Positions 1 to 8,556 of a stretch of 33,945 nt of DNA are shown here, in pieces. Origin of the DNA: a virus; the IMG/VR virus record IMGVR_UViG_3300013104_000058, positions 1-33,945 of that record. One strand, 5' to 3'. The notes under the pieces are model-generated. The model was not told the DNA's origin and searched no databases. It saw only the letters and a program-made list of their open reading frames with translations. Positions within the stretch are counted from its first letter, which is position 1, and the number at the start of each line of letters is the position of its first letter. The position numbers and the translations under genes are program-made.

Positions 1-257
1 ACCGTGTCGGCCACGTCCGGCAGGTCGGCGAGCCGAGCGGTCGCCGCGAAGTGCACCGAGATCAACCAAGGGTCCACCTCGATGCCCGTCCCGGTCAGGG
101 CCATGTCGAAGGTCACGTTGTCGACCACGTTGAGGTCGACGTCGGCGGACAGGAGGAACGGATCGTTGGCTTGACCCGACCCGGAGACGACCATGTGACC
201 GCCGTCAACAGCACTCACCTTGCAGGCGCAGGTTGCGCCCTGGCAGCAAGTCGGCAT
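1..257 (-). CDS. Cys-rich minor tail-like protein, 3'-truncated by the window edge
   Basis: The frame opens at an ATG at 257 preceded by a strong AGGAGG ribosome site and runs off the left edge without a stop, so only the first 85 residues are visible. The product begins MPTCCQGATCACKV, with five cysteines in the first dozen residues, and continues as a beta-rich sequence (SGSGQANDPFLLS, TGTGIEVDPWLIS). Short virion proteins with a Cys-rich start and an 'SGSG-x-ANDP' repeat are common next to tail fibre genes in actinophages, which is why I call it minor tail-like; that is recall of family appearance, not a search. It is the next gene after the collagen-like fibre in the leftward operon, separated by a 34-bp gap. 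Function is unknown. Confidence 0.75.
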   Translation of the reverse strand, partial: MPTCCQGATCACKVSAVDGGHMVVSGSGQANDPFLLSADVDLNVVDNVTFDMALTGTGIEVDPWLISVHFAATARLADLPDVADT

Positions 258-291
258 CTTTAGATCCTCCTGAGTTGAGGGTAGGGCACGG

Positions 292-3200
292 TCACCACTT
301 GATGATGAAGTTGAGGGCCAGGTTCGGCATCGCGGTCGATGCGTCCGAGGAGCCTGGTTGCAGCGCGGCTGGGACGGTGTGGGTGTGGGAGTTGGCTCCG
401 GCGGTGGTGCCGTTCGTGGTCGAGCCACCGACCGCCGTGATCTTGATGGTCGAGCCGGTTGTGGGTGCGTTGGAGACGGAGTTGATGTCGAAGTTGTGCT
501 GGTGACCACCACCGGTGACAGTTCCGCCGTGGTCGTGGATCGGGGTGCGGGTGGTGCTGTCGGTAACCCCGTCGGAGTAGCCGAGTGGCACGTTGATGCC
601 TGCGCCCCACGGGAACCGACGGCGCATGTCGGGCAGGTTGAACGTGGTCGACCCGTCACCCGCGCCCCACAGGGTGCCGATCACCGCGAACAGACGCCCG
701 TAGATGGTCCTCGACTGTGCCGAGCCGTCACACAGCAGGTAGCCGTAGGGGGCGGTGGTCCCGGCGAACATCTCCACCTTCCCCGCCGGGTCGCCGAGCA
801 GGTTCGCGAACGTGATCTGGTTGGACCCGACCTGGTGGGTTCCGGGGACCCACCACTCCACCATCCACACGGTGCCGTCGTTGAGGTTGCCGTTCACGAC
901 CGGAACCTGTGCGCCCAGCACCTCGTCGGTGGCGTCCATGTCGGTGGCCCGGGTCCAGGCCCCGGAGTGGGCGATCCAGATGCCGTTCTCAATGGGGTTC
1001 GTCTGGTTCTTCACCAGCACCCGGTCACCGTCTACCACGGTGACCGAGTCGACGGTCACCAGCCCGGACGGCGGTGACGCGAGCGCGGTCGTGGTGGCGC
1101 ATCGGACCGACTGTCTGATCCCGGATGCTCCCGCCGGGCCTGTTGGTCCGGTAGGTCCCGCAGGTCCCTGAGCGCCGGTGCTGCCCGGTGGACCTTGGGC
1201 ACCAGTCGCTCCGGTAGTTCCCTGTGGACCTTGGGCACCGGTCGCGCCGGTGTCGCCCTTCGGACCCTGTGGTCCGGTCAGACCCGTGGGACCAGCCGGA
1301 CCCGGGACCGTCGAGTCGGCACCTGCCGGACCGGTGGGACCAGCAGGTCCCGTACCACCGGTAGCGCCCGGGTCGCCTTTCGGACCTTGGGCGCCAGTGG
1401 CACCTGCCGGACCCTGTGGACCTGGAACCGTCGACGCTGGGCCGGTCGCACCAGTCGCACCCGCTGGACCCTGGGCACCAGTAGCGCCCGGATCGCCCTT
1501 CGGACCCTGAGCACCAGCCGGACCGGGCACCGTGCTGTCCGCACCAGCAGGGCCAGTAGGACCAGCAGGCCCCTGGGCACCCGTGGCACCTGTCGTACCG
1601 GGATCACCCTTCGGACCCTGAGCACCGGTGGCACCAGGCAGACCCTGAGAGCCCGTCGCGCCAGTGGCTCCGGTGTCGCCTTTCGGACCCTGTGGCCCAG
1701 CCGGTCCAGGGACCGTACTATCCGCCCCTGCTGGACCTGTCGGACCAGCCGGACCAGTCAGACCCGTAGCGCCAGGGTCGCCCTTCGGACCCTGGGCACC
1801 CGTCGCGCCTGTGGTACCAGGTGGACCCTGCGGTCCGGGCACCGTGGAGTCCGCACCAGCCGGACCAGTGGCACCCGTGGCTCCGGTGTCACCCTTCGCA
1901 CCGGTTGCACCCGTGGGTCCAGCCGGGCCTTGCGGACCTGGGACGGTGGAGTCCGCACCAGCCGGACCTTGCGCTCCGGTGGCACCAGGTAGGCCCTGCG
2001 GACCAGTCGGACCAGCCGGACCCTGCGGTCCGGGAACGATCGAGTCCGCACCAGCCGGACCGGTAGGTCCGGTAGCGCCCGTGGCACCCGGATCACCCTT
2101 CGGACCTTGGGCACCGGTAGCACCAGTCGCACCCGTGTCGCCCTTCACGCCCTGCGGACCGGTCGGACCCGCAGGTCCGGTAGGTCCGGGCACCGTGGAG
2201 TCCGCACCAGCCGGACCTGTCAGCCCGGTGTCGCCCTTCGGGCCTTGGCTACCGGTCGGACCCTGCGCACCCGTGGCACCGGTCGGACCGATCGGACCCT
2301 GCGGACCGGTCAGTCCGGTGTCACCCTTCACACCCTGTGGACCCTGGGCGCCCGTCGCACCCGGGTCGCCCTTCGGTCCCTGCGCACCCGTCGCACCGGT
2401 GGAACCAGTCAACCCGATCGGACCCTGCGGACCCTGCGAGCCGGTGGCACCCGTCGCACCCTGCGGACCCGTCGCACCCACATTGCCCTGCGGACCCGTC
2501 GCACCAACGTCGCCCTTGACCCCGTCGACCTTCGTGATCGACATCCAGTTCGCGAACCCGTTGGTGGACAACGGGATCGTCGCGCCGGATCCGTTGGAAC
2601 TCGACACCTGGTAGGCCGCGAACACGATCTTGTCGCCAGCGGTCAGCACCTTCGTGGTCGACACCGTCGGCACGATGGTCGCGGTCGCCGAGATGTGAAC
2701 GTCACCCTGTGCGATCGAGACACCGTTGACCTGAACCTGGGCCATGCGCCGCACGAAGTTGCCGGACGGTGCAGCCCCGTTGAACTGCAACGCCACCGCT
2801 AGCAGGTAGGTGCCGTCCTGGGGAACCGTGAACTCTTTGGTGGGGCCGTTGTAGATGATCCCGCCCTGGTCGTCCTGCGCGTTCGCGAAGGCGATCGGGG
2901 TGACCACACTGTCGGGGACGTTCTGCCCTGCGGTCGCGGTCCGGCGCATCGTGATCGCCGGAGTCGAACCACCGGTGCCGCCGCCGCCGGAGATGTTGAC
3001 CTGCGCGACCCCCGGGGACGGGTTGGTGACAGTGACCACCGAGCCCACGAAGTTCAGCGCGGTCGCATCAGCGACCAGGCTGACGCCCTCGTCGAGAACA
3101 TCAACCATCATCGAAGACTTGGCGGCGGGGCTGATCGTCGGGTTCGGATAGTTGCCCGCCAGGTCCCCACCAGCAGCACCCGACGGGGGCAGGGAGGCGG

Positions 3201-3822
3201 GCGGGCCGGGGATGTTGACGGTCGCCGCCGCACCCGACCCAGTGGCCGTGACCCCCGCACCGGTGAAGTTGATCGAGACGGCGTCTGCCGCCTTCGACAC
3301 CCCTTCGTCGAGGACGTCAACCATCAGCCCCGACCGAGTGGTCGGCGACAGCGTCGGGTTCGGGTAGTTCCCAGTCAGGTCCCCGCCCGCAGGACCGATC
3401 GGAGTGGCTCCACCGGAACCACCCGACGACAGTTCCCAGTCGGTGTAGAACCGTTGTCCCGCCGTGGTGTAGAAGAACCGGACGTAAGAGTCCCCGGACA
3501 CCGCGACCCCGGAGACCGGATCGTAGGCACGGATCAGTTCATAGCCGTTCCCGTCCGCGATCCCCTCGGTGGTGCCGATCCAGTACAGGCTCGTGTCTGG
3601 GCTGTTCTGGGCACCCGGCTCGGAGTAGAACCAGCCGTTGAAGGTGGTCTCGTCGGCGGACCAGTCGTCGGTCTCGATCGCATACGGCCCGGAGCCGGGA
3701 CCCATCAGGTCGGAGGCCGACCGGATCACTGGACGACGCTCCTCGGACATGACCCGCTTCTCCATGTCCCGCATCCAGTCAGAGAAGTTGACGTTGGCGG
3801 GCCAGCCGTTCGTGCCGCCCAT
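292..3822 (-). CDS. collagen-like tail fibre with C-terminal tail-collar domain
   Basis: 1176 residues, ATG at 3822 behind GAGGAGGT. The N-terminal ~130 residues are unique. Two repeats of a module follow (GG-D-L-x-GNYPNPT then VDVLDEGVS-x-x-ADA), at about residues 145-210 and 215-280. A beta-rich C1q/adhesin-like stretch fills ~285-430. A very long Gly-X-Y collagen-like region covers ~430-900 and is interrupted at intervals by GADSTVPGP motifs that break the triplet register. Next is a beta domain ([15 protein letters not shown]) often found in phage fibres. The C-terminus is a phage tail-collar domain ([10 protein letters not shown]...[13 protein letters not shown]) with a His/Thr-rich tip ([15 protein letters not shown]). 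It most likely forms a trimeric distal fibre that contacts the host surface. The trimer and receptor role are inferred from the collagen and collar domains. Confidence 0.9.
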   Translation of the reverse strand: MGGTNGWPANVNFSDWMRDMEKRVMSEERRPVIRSASDLMGPGSGPYAIETDDWSADETTFNGWFYSEPGAQNSPDTSLYWIGTTEGIADGNGYELIRAYDPVSGVAVSGDSYVRFFYTTAGQRFYTDWELSSGGSGGATPIGPAGGDLTGNYPNPTLSPTTRSGLMVDVLDEGVSKAADAVSINFTGAGVTATGSGAAATVNIPGPPASLPPSGAAGGDLAGNYPNPTISPAAKSSMMVDVLDEGVSLVADATALNFVGSVVTVTNPSPGVAQVNISGGGGTGGSTPAITMRRTATAGQNVPDSVVTPIAFANAQDDQGGIIYNGPTKEFTVPQDGTYLLAVALQFNGAAPSGNFVRRMAQVQVNGVSIAQGDVHISATATIVPTVSTTKVLTAGDKIVFAAYQVSSSNGSGATIPLSTNGFANWMSITKVDGVKGDVGATGPQGNVGATGPQGATGATGSQGPQGPIGLTGSTGATGAQGPKGDPGATGAQGPQGVKGDTGLTGPQGPIGPTGATGAQGPTGSQGPKGDTGLTGPAGADSTVPGPTGPAGPTGPQGVKGDTGATGATGAQGPKGDPGATGATGPTGPAGADSIVPGPQGPAGPTGPQGLPGATGAQGPAGADSTVPGPQGPAGPTGATGAKGDTGATGATGPAGADSTVPGPQGPPGTTGATGAQGPKGDPGATGLTGPAGPTGPAGADSTVPGPAGPQGPKGDTGATGATGSQGLPGATGAQGPKGDPGTTGATGAQGPAGPTGPAGADSTVPGPAGAQGPKGDPGATGAQGPAGATGATGPASTVPGPQGPAGATGAQGPKGDPGATGGTGPAGPTGPAGADSTVPGPAGPTGLTGPQGPKGDTGATGAQGPQGTTGATGAQGPPGSTGAQGPAGPTGPTGPAGASGIRQSVRCATTTALASPPSGLVTVDSVTVVDGDRVLVKNQTNPIENGIWIAHSGAWTRATDMDATDEVLGAQVPVVNGNLNDGTVWMVEWWVPGTHQVGSNQITFANLLGDPAGKVEMFAGTTAPYGYLLCDGSAQSRTIYGRLFAVIGTLWGAGDGSTTFNLPDMRRRFPWGAGINVPLGYSDGVTDSTTRTPIHDHGGTVTGGGHQHNFDINSVSNAPTTGSTIKITAVGGSTTNGTTAGANSHTHTVPAALQPGSSDASTAMPNLALNFIIKW
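1131..2525. repeat. low-complexity DNA encoding Gly-X-Y repeats
   Basis: On the minus strand this stretch codes only for Gly-X-Y triplets, giving GGxCCx-type trinucleotide periodicity and many near-identical 20-60 bp units. The STVP insertion recurs about eight times (once without the preceding GAD). Such DNA recombines easily, so copy number is likely to vary between relatives. Long open frames on the plus strand here are by-products of the codon bias. Confidence 0.85.
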
Positions 3823-3837
3823 CAGTCACCTCCTCGG

Positions 3838-3853
3838 GTTCTGTCCACAGAAC
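3838..3853 (-). promoter_or_regulatory. 16-bp palindrome, copy 1 (intergenic)
   Basis: Perfect GTTCTGTSSACAGAAC palindrome filling the 31-bp gap between two tail genes. It starts directly after the TGA of the upstream minus-strand gene and ends 8 bp before the GAGGAGGT ribosome site of the fibre gene. The sense strand reads AGTTCTGTGGACAGAACC. Confidence 0.9.
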
Positions 3854-6800
3854 TCATGCTTCCGCGTCGATCGCAGCCTGGTCGGCGTCCGGATCCTGGC
3901 CCGAGTGTGGGGCAGGGGACAGCACGACCGACACCCTCTCGCCGTTGTCGTCCACGCTCACCGAGACCGAGTCCAACTTCTGCCACTGGGTCACCACCCG
4001 GCAGGTGCCGGAGGCACGGAGCGGGATCCAGACTCCGGGGATCAACTGCTGAAACCCGATCGCACACTCCGGGGACAACGAGGAGTTGTCGGGGACCCGG
4101 ACGATCAGCGGCACCGGGAACCGGCCCGAGATGTTCCGGTCGGCCTGCTCCTGCAGCGCCTCCACCAGTTTCCCCAGCGACTCCCGGGTCAGGGTGTCCG
4201 TCGATGATGCGGCGCTGTCGTTGTAGGAGGAGGACAGCATCTCCAACGGACCGTACGGGTAGTAGCCGGGCTTGTGGGCTGGCCGGTCCTTGTTGCTGGC
4301 GGTCGCGGTACCCACGATCCCCGACCCGTTGGTGACCGCCATGTAGGTCGCCGCCTGCATCCCGTACTCGGACACGATCGGAGAGTCCGAGAAGTCCCCA
4401 TCGGTCAACGCAGGAAGCCGACCGATCGCGGTGTGGGTGTCCCACAACAGGATCCGTCGACCCACCACCGTGTAGTCCAGGCCAGCGGTCGCAGCCAACT
4501 GGTCGACCTGCTCCCAGGCCGTGGTCGACCAGTCCGGCACCGACTTCGACTCGTTCGCATCCCGTACCGAGGTGATCGTGGTCAGGAACTGCAGCACGTT
4601 CGGGTCGAAGGGCGCGAGCGCGTTGGCGATGATCGCCTCCGCTCGCTTCACCACCGGGAACACGCCCTCCGCCGACTTCACCGAACCGTCCGGGTTCCGT
4701 TCGGTGATCCGGTAGGTGTCGTTGTAGCCCTGCCGCATGATCCGCCGGTACACGTAGACCATCACGTCCCGGGCCTCGAACTCGACGTCGGTGGTGGTGT
4801 ACGTGATCCGGGTGATCGGCCCCTCCCAGACTCGGACCCCGTCCCGGAAGATCACCAGTTCATGCATCCAGCACCGGACCGAGGCGTAGAAGTCACAGCA
4901 GTCCTGGTCGCCCAGGCCGTTGGTGTTCACGTTGGCGACACTGATGTTGTCGCGGACCCGCTCGAAGGTCATGGTCGCGATCGACTGGATCTCGCCGACC
5001 AACTTCTCTCCGCCCTGCTGGTAGACGAAGACCCGGTACTCACCGCATCCGAGTGAGCCTTGCGGGGTGGAGAAGTCGGGGATCGGGTCGGGTCCGGATG
5101 CGGAGCCGGGAGACTCAATCGCCCAGAACAGGGCTGGGTTCGACCAGTCGGACACGTTGCCCAAGTGGTCGTAGGTACGCACCTCCCACTGGTACTCGTA
5201 GCCGGTGTCGTTCTTCGGTCCCGGCGCGAAGGTGCCAGGTGGGAACGTCCACGACCGCACCGAACCGGGGACGCCGGGGTCGATGTCACCCAGGACCGTG
5301 GTCCACGACTCGGGCTGCTGGCTGAGCGGCTTCGACTGGTCGATCACCCGCCACCGGATGTCGGCCTTGTGCTGGACGTTGTTGCGGTCCGGGTCCAGGA
5401 ACTTCCAGGTGAAGGTGACGTCCTGGCTCACGTCGATCGAATGGGCACCGATCGGGGACACCAGGATCGGTGGAGTGGTGGTGGAGGCGGCGAAGAACTT
5501 GAACGTCCCGACCGACCAGTCCGACCACAGGCCCTGCTGGTCCTTGGTACGGACCTGCCACTCGTAATACTGGTTCCCCCGGAACGTGCCCGGATCGAAG
5601 ACCCACTGGTTGCGGGAGGTCGCCGGAGGCCCCTGCGACGGGCTCATGTTGTCGGCGACGTTGTCGCGCTCCACCAGGTTCCAGGCACCCGGAGCCGAAC
5701 TGGACGAGGCCACCGTCCGGTACTGGATCTTGAACCCGGACTGCAGGTCACCCTTGTCGGGGTCGTTGAACTGCCAGCCGAAGGTCACCGAGTCGACGGT
5801 GTCGACGCTGACCCCGGAGCCGCCGCTGTTCACGGTCAGGTGGTCGGGCGGCGAGGTGGTGTTGGTCCAGAACGAGAACCCCGCATAGTTGATGCTGAAC
5901 CGGTCATGCTCATCCTGGGCGTAGACCCGCACCCAGTACCGGGTCTCCGCATCCAGGTCATGCATGGTGGCGGTGGCCTTGCCGGTCTCCGGTGGCTTCG
6001 CGGTGGAGTCGGCCTGCTTCACCAGCGGCGACTGGACCTGGGTGTACGGGGTGAAGTCCTGCTGCCGTGAGTACCGGACCACGATCCGGACCTGGTCCTT
6101 CGGCGCCGGGTCCGGGTCGGAGACGATCGCGGACACCTCGGGCGCCCCGGTGATCTTGGTGAACATCAGATCGCTGACCGTCTGCCCGTTCAACTTCACG
6201 CTCGACGGTGAGTTGGGCGGCTGGTTCACATGGGGGGCGACCCAGGTGATGGTGACCGCGCCGTTGTCGACACCTCCGGTGCCCTGCTCGTTGGCCTTGA
6301 CGTTGGTCAAGCCACCGATGAAGTTCGATCCGCCGCCGCCACCACCGCCGGGTGAGTAGCCGACCCGGGACGCGGTGCCACCACCGCCTGCGTGGTATCC
6401 GCCGCCACCGCCGCCGCCACCGTGGGACGGGGTCGTTGAGCCACCGCCGCGTCCGGCCTGGCCGAGTACCGCGTTCTCGGCGTCGTAGCCGCCGTAGTCG
6501 GCGCCGCCGCTGGACGTGCCGCCGTTGCCACCCTGGTTCTGGGTGCCGCCGGTCGCGAACCCAGCCGGGTTGTCACCACTGGTTCCCAGGTGCCCTTGTC
6601 CACCGACGTTGCCACCGCCGTCGCCACCGGAACCGGGACGGGCCAGGTTCGGATGGTCGGGGTCGATCGGTCCAACGTCACCGGAGTTGCCGCCCGCACC
6701 GCCCGCGACCGCCTTCAACTTCCAGGGGTCGGTGCCGGTGTCGGCTTTGATCCAGGAGGCACCGCCACCGCCGTCGCCGCCGTTGTATCCCTGGTGACCG

Positions 6801-7051
6801 TCGGCACCGTTGGCACCGCCGCCGTTGCCGCCACCGCCACCCTGCTGTCCCGACGACGCCGCACCCTGTTGGCCGACGTAGACGTGCAGCACCCAGGTGT
6901 CTTTGACCAGGATGTCGCCGACCACCCGACCGGACTCGCGGCCACCGGAACCCCGACTGCCGCCACCGGTGAGGGTGACGGTGACACGCTCAACATCCTT
7001 GGGCACGTTCCAGGAACTCGGCCCCAAGGTGGTGAAGGTCTGACTCGGCAT
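3854..7051 (-). CDS. large chimeric minor tail protein: Gly-rich domain, three FN3-like domains, tail-hub-like C-terminus
   Basis: 1065 residues; its ATG at 7051 shares one base with the preceding stop (TGATG). Residues ~1-270 start with a compact beta motif (FTTLGPSSWNVPKDVERVTV) and turn into an extreme Gly-rich region like the glycine-rich domains of phage fibre proteins. Residues ~275-650 hold three fibronectin type III-like repeats, each ending with a W-x-V-R-x-x-D or W-E-V-R-T-x-D strand and W-S-D-W-S. Residues ~690-1065 (from GCGEYRVFVYQQGG) resemble the tail-hub/Gp37-like minor tail proteins of actinophages, with YVYRRIMRQGY and a C-terminal beta region ending VVLSPAPH. It probably sits at the tail tip between the distal tail protein and the fibre. 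The hub assignment is from pattern memory; the FN3 and Gly-rich calls are visible in the sequence. Confidence 0.85.
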   Translation of the reverse strand: MPSQTFTTLGPSSWNVPKDVERVTVTLTGGGSRGSGGRESGRVVGDILVKDTWVLHVYVGQQGAASSGQQGGGGGNGGGANGADGHQGYNGGDGGGGASWIKADTGTDPWKLKAVAGGAGGNSGDVGPIDPDHPNLARPGSGGDGGGNVGGQGHLGTSGDNPAGFATGGTQNQGGNGGTSSGGADYGGYDAENAVLGQAGRGGGSTTPSHGGGGGGGGYHAGGGGTASRVGYSPGGGGGGGSNFIGGLTNVKANEQGTGGVDNGAVTITWVAPHVNQPPNSPSSVKLNGQTVSDLMFTKITGAPEVSAIVSDPDPAPKDQVRIVVRYSRQQDFTPYTQVQSPLVKQADSTAKPPETGKATATMHDLDAETRYWVRVYAQDEHDRFSINYAGFSFWTNTTSPPDHLTVNSGGSGVSVDTVDSVTFGWQFNDPDKGDLQSGFKIQYRTVASSSSAPGAWNLVERDNVADNMSPSQGPPATSRNQWVFDPGTFRGNQYYEWQVRTKDQQGLWSDWSVGTFKFFAASTTTPPILVSPIGAHSIDVSQDVTFTWKFLDPDRNNVQHKADIRWRVIDQSKPLSQQPESWTTVLGDIDPGVPGSVRSWTFPPGTFAPGPKNDTGYEYQWEVRTYDHLGNVSDWSNPALFWAIESPGSASGPDPIPDFSTPQGSLGCGEYRVFVYQQGGEKLVGEIQSIATMTFERVRDNISVANVNTNGLGDQDCCDFYASVRCWMHELVIFRDGVRVWEGPITRITYTTTDVEFEARDVMVYVYRRIMRQGYNDTYRITERNPDGSVKSAEGVFPVVKRAEAIIANALAPFDPNVLQFLTTITSVRDANESKSVPDWSTTAWEQVDQLAATAGLDYTVVGRRILLWDTHTAIGRLPALTDGDFSDSPIVSEYGMQAATYMAVTNGSGIVGTATASNKDRPAHKPGYYPYGPLEMLSSSYNDSAASSTDTLTRESLGKLVEALQEQADRNISGRFPVPLIVRVPDNSSLSPECAIGFQQLIPGVWIPLRASGTCRVVTQWQKLDSVSVSVDDNGERVSVVLSPAPHSGQDPDADQAAIDAEA

Positions 7052-8526
7052 CAGCAGGCTTTCTTGACCAGGGTCAGGTCGATCACCGGAACCACCTGGG
7101 TCATCTCCATGTCAACGGTGACCACGTAGGCGCAGCCGCAGGACAGTTCCGGCCACGAGAACGGTCCGCCCTTGGAGTCGGTAACCACCGAGTCGGCACG
7201 GGAACGCCCGTAGCCGGGAACGTCGGCATAGATCTGGTGAGTCACCCCGTCGAAGGTGACGATCGAGTTCCCGGGCAGGTAGGAGAACACCAGGTCACCT
7301 TCGGGGTTGCACGGGTCGTCCGGGTCGAAGTCGGAGTCGTCGTCCTCGAAGAACCGGAACCGTAGGTTCTGCACCCGGACGCTGGGAGTGTGGATGGTGA
7401 TGATCGGGACGGTGCCCCACCACAGCGCGATGTCCTGTTTGGGCAGCGTGAACGTGCGCCGGGTGAAACTGGCGGGGAAGTCGAAGCAGGTCGGGTTGAT
7501 GGTGGGGACTGCGGGTGGTGCGACCAGCAGTTCACAGTCCGGATCCCACAGTGGCCGATACACCACCACCGGGCAGGACGGGTCGGTGGTCTTGTAGCCG
7601 GTCGCATCCCACACCGCACCGGGTGGCACCTGGTCGCCCGGGTACGGCACCGGCACGGTCGGGTCCAGGAACCCGACCACGATCGGCTGCGGGTAGGCGT
7701 ACCGGTTGGGGTCACCGGCGACCACCGTCCACTCCACCGTCCAGGCTGCGCCGCCGGTACTGATCGGCATCTTCGCGGTCACTGTCGGCCCGGTCGTACA
7801 GGTCACCTTGTGCATGGACCGCAGGTACTCGGGAAGACATTCGGTGAGATCGAAGGTGGGTGCGGTCTCGACCGACAGCCGGATCTCGGGGTCGCCGCCG
7901 TTGACGAGTTGGGCGCCGGTCCGCACCGGGGTCAGGCCGTCGACCTTGGTGGCACCGGGCGCGGCAGGGGTACCACCGTCCACGATGGTTCGGGTGGAGA
8001 TAGCGGAGCCGGTCGTGTAGTTGAGGTCGACCGCAGGCTCGGACGACAGGTACTCCAAGATCTGGCCGCCGCACAGTCCGCCGCCGTGTCGCCGTGGGTC
8101 CAGGCATCCACACTGGTTCAGCACCGTGGTCAACCAGCGCATCCCGTGTTCGACCGCAGCCTCCGAACCGCCCACCAGGACCGCCGAGAACACGATCGTC
8201 TTGGTGGCGTGCCGTGGCCGCTGGATGACACCGCCGTCCTTGGTGGACTCCACGATGGTGGCGGTGACCGTGGAGTTCTCGATCCCCGTCACATCCAACG
8301 GGTACGCGCCGTAGAAGTCGTAGGAGGCGAGCATGTCGGGGTCGACCCACGGCGTGTCGTCGTCCATCAGCGGCGACGTGTAGGTCTCGTCCAGGATCAG
8401 AGGTAGCGCCTGGTTCCGCCACACCGACTTGAACCAGCCCAGCCCGGCGTGCTCGGCGTACGCCTCAGTCCGGGCGACGTTGATGATCTCGATCCCGCCG
8501 AACGTGAAGTAACCCGCCCAGGCCAT
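7051..8526 (-). CDS. minor tail protein (distal tail-like)
   Basis: 491 residues, ATG at 8526 behind GAAGGAGG. It begins MAWAGYFTFGGIEIINVART, the kind of opening seen in actinophage minor tail proteins encoded straight after the tape measure, and this gene is in that position. The middle has a Cys-rich patch (NQCGCLDPRRHGG, LCGGQILEYL) and a run of prolines and aspartates before a C-terminal beta domain (SFTRRTFTLP, FRFFEDDDSD). By gene order it should be the distal tail or first tip protein capping the tail tube. Its stop overlaps the start of the next tail gene, so the two are probably translationally coupled. No enzymatic motif is seen. Confidence 0.75.
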   Translation of the reverse strand: MAWAGYFTFGGIEIINVARTEAYAEHAGLGWFKSVWRNQALPLILDETYTSPLMDDDTPWVDPDMLASYDFYGAYPLDVTGIENSTVTATIVESTKDGGVIQRPRHATKTIVFSAVLVGGSEAAVEHGMRWLTTVLNQCGCLDPRRHGGGLCGGQILEYLSSEPAVDLNYTTGSAISTRTIVDGGTPAAPGATKVDGLTPVRTGAQLVNGGDPEIRLSVETAPTFDLTECLPEYLRSMHKVTCTTGPTVTAKMPISTGGAAWTVEWTVVAGDPNRYAYPQPIVVGFLDPTVPVPYPGDQVPPGAVWDATGYKTTDPSCPVVVYRPLWDPDCELLVAPPAVPTINPTCFDFPASFTRRTFTLPKQDIALWWGTVPIITIHTPSVRVQNLRFRFFEDDDSDFDPDDPCNPEGDLVFSYLPGNSIVTFDGVTHQIYADVPGYGRSRADSVVTDSKGGPFSWPELSCGCAYVVTVDMEMTQVVPVIDLTLVKKAC

Positions 8527-8540
8527 GCTTCCCTCCTTCG

Positions 8541-8556
8541 GTTCTGTCCACAGAAC
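8541..8556 (-). promoter_or_regulatory. 16-bp palindrome, copy 2 (intergenic)
   Basis: Perfect palindrome in the 29-bp gap after the tape measure gene; its outermost base is the G of the TAG stop. It lies just before the GAAGGAGG ribosome site of the next gene. Sense strand AGTTCTGTGGACAGAACC. Confidence 0.9.

Noticed and set aside
1131-2525. CRISPR-like or tandem repeat array
   Set aside because: The repeats follow the Gly-X-Y codon period and have no constant spacer; they code for collagen-like protein.
1195-2802. Plus-strand open frames opposite the collagen-like fibre
   Set aside because: Translations are Pro/Gly/Arg-Thr repeats created by the reverse complement of Gly-X-Y codons.
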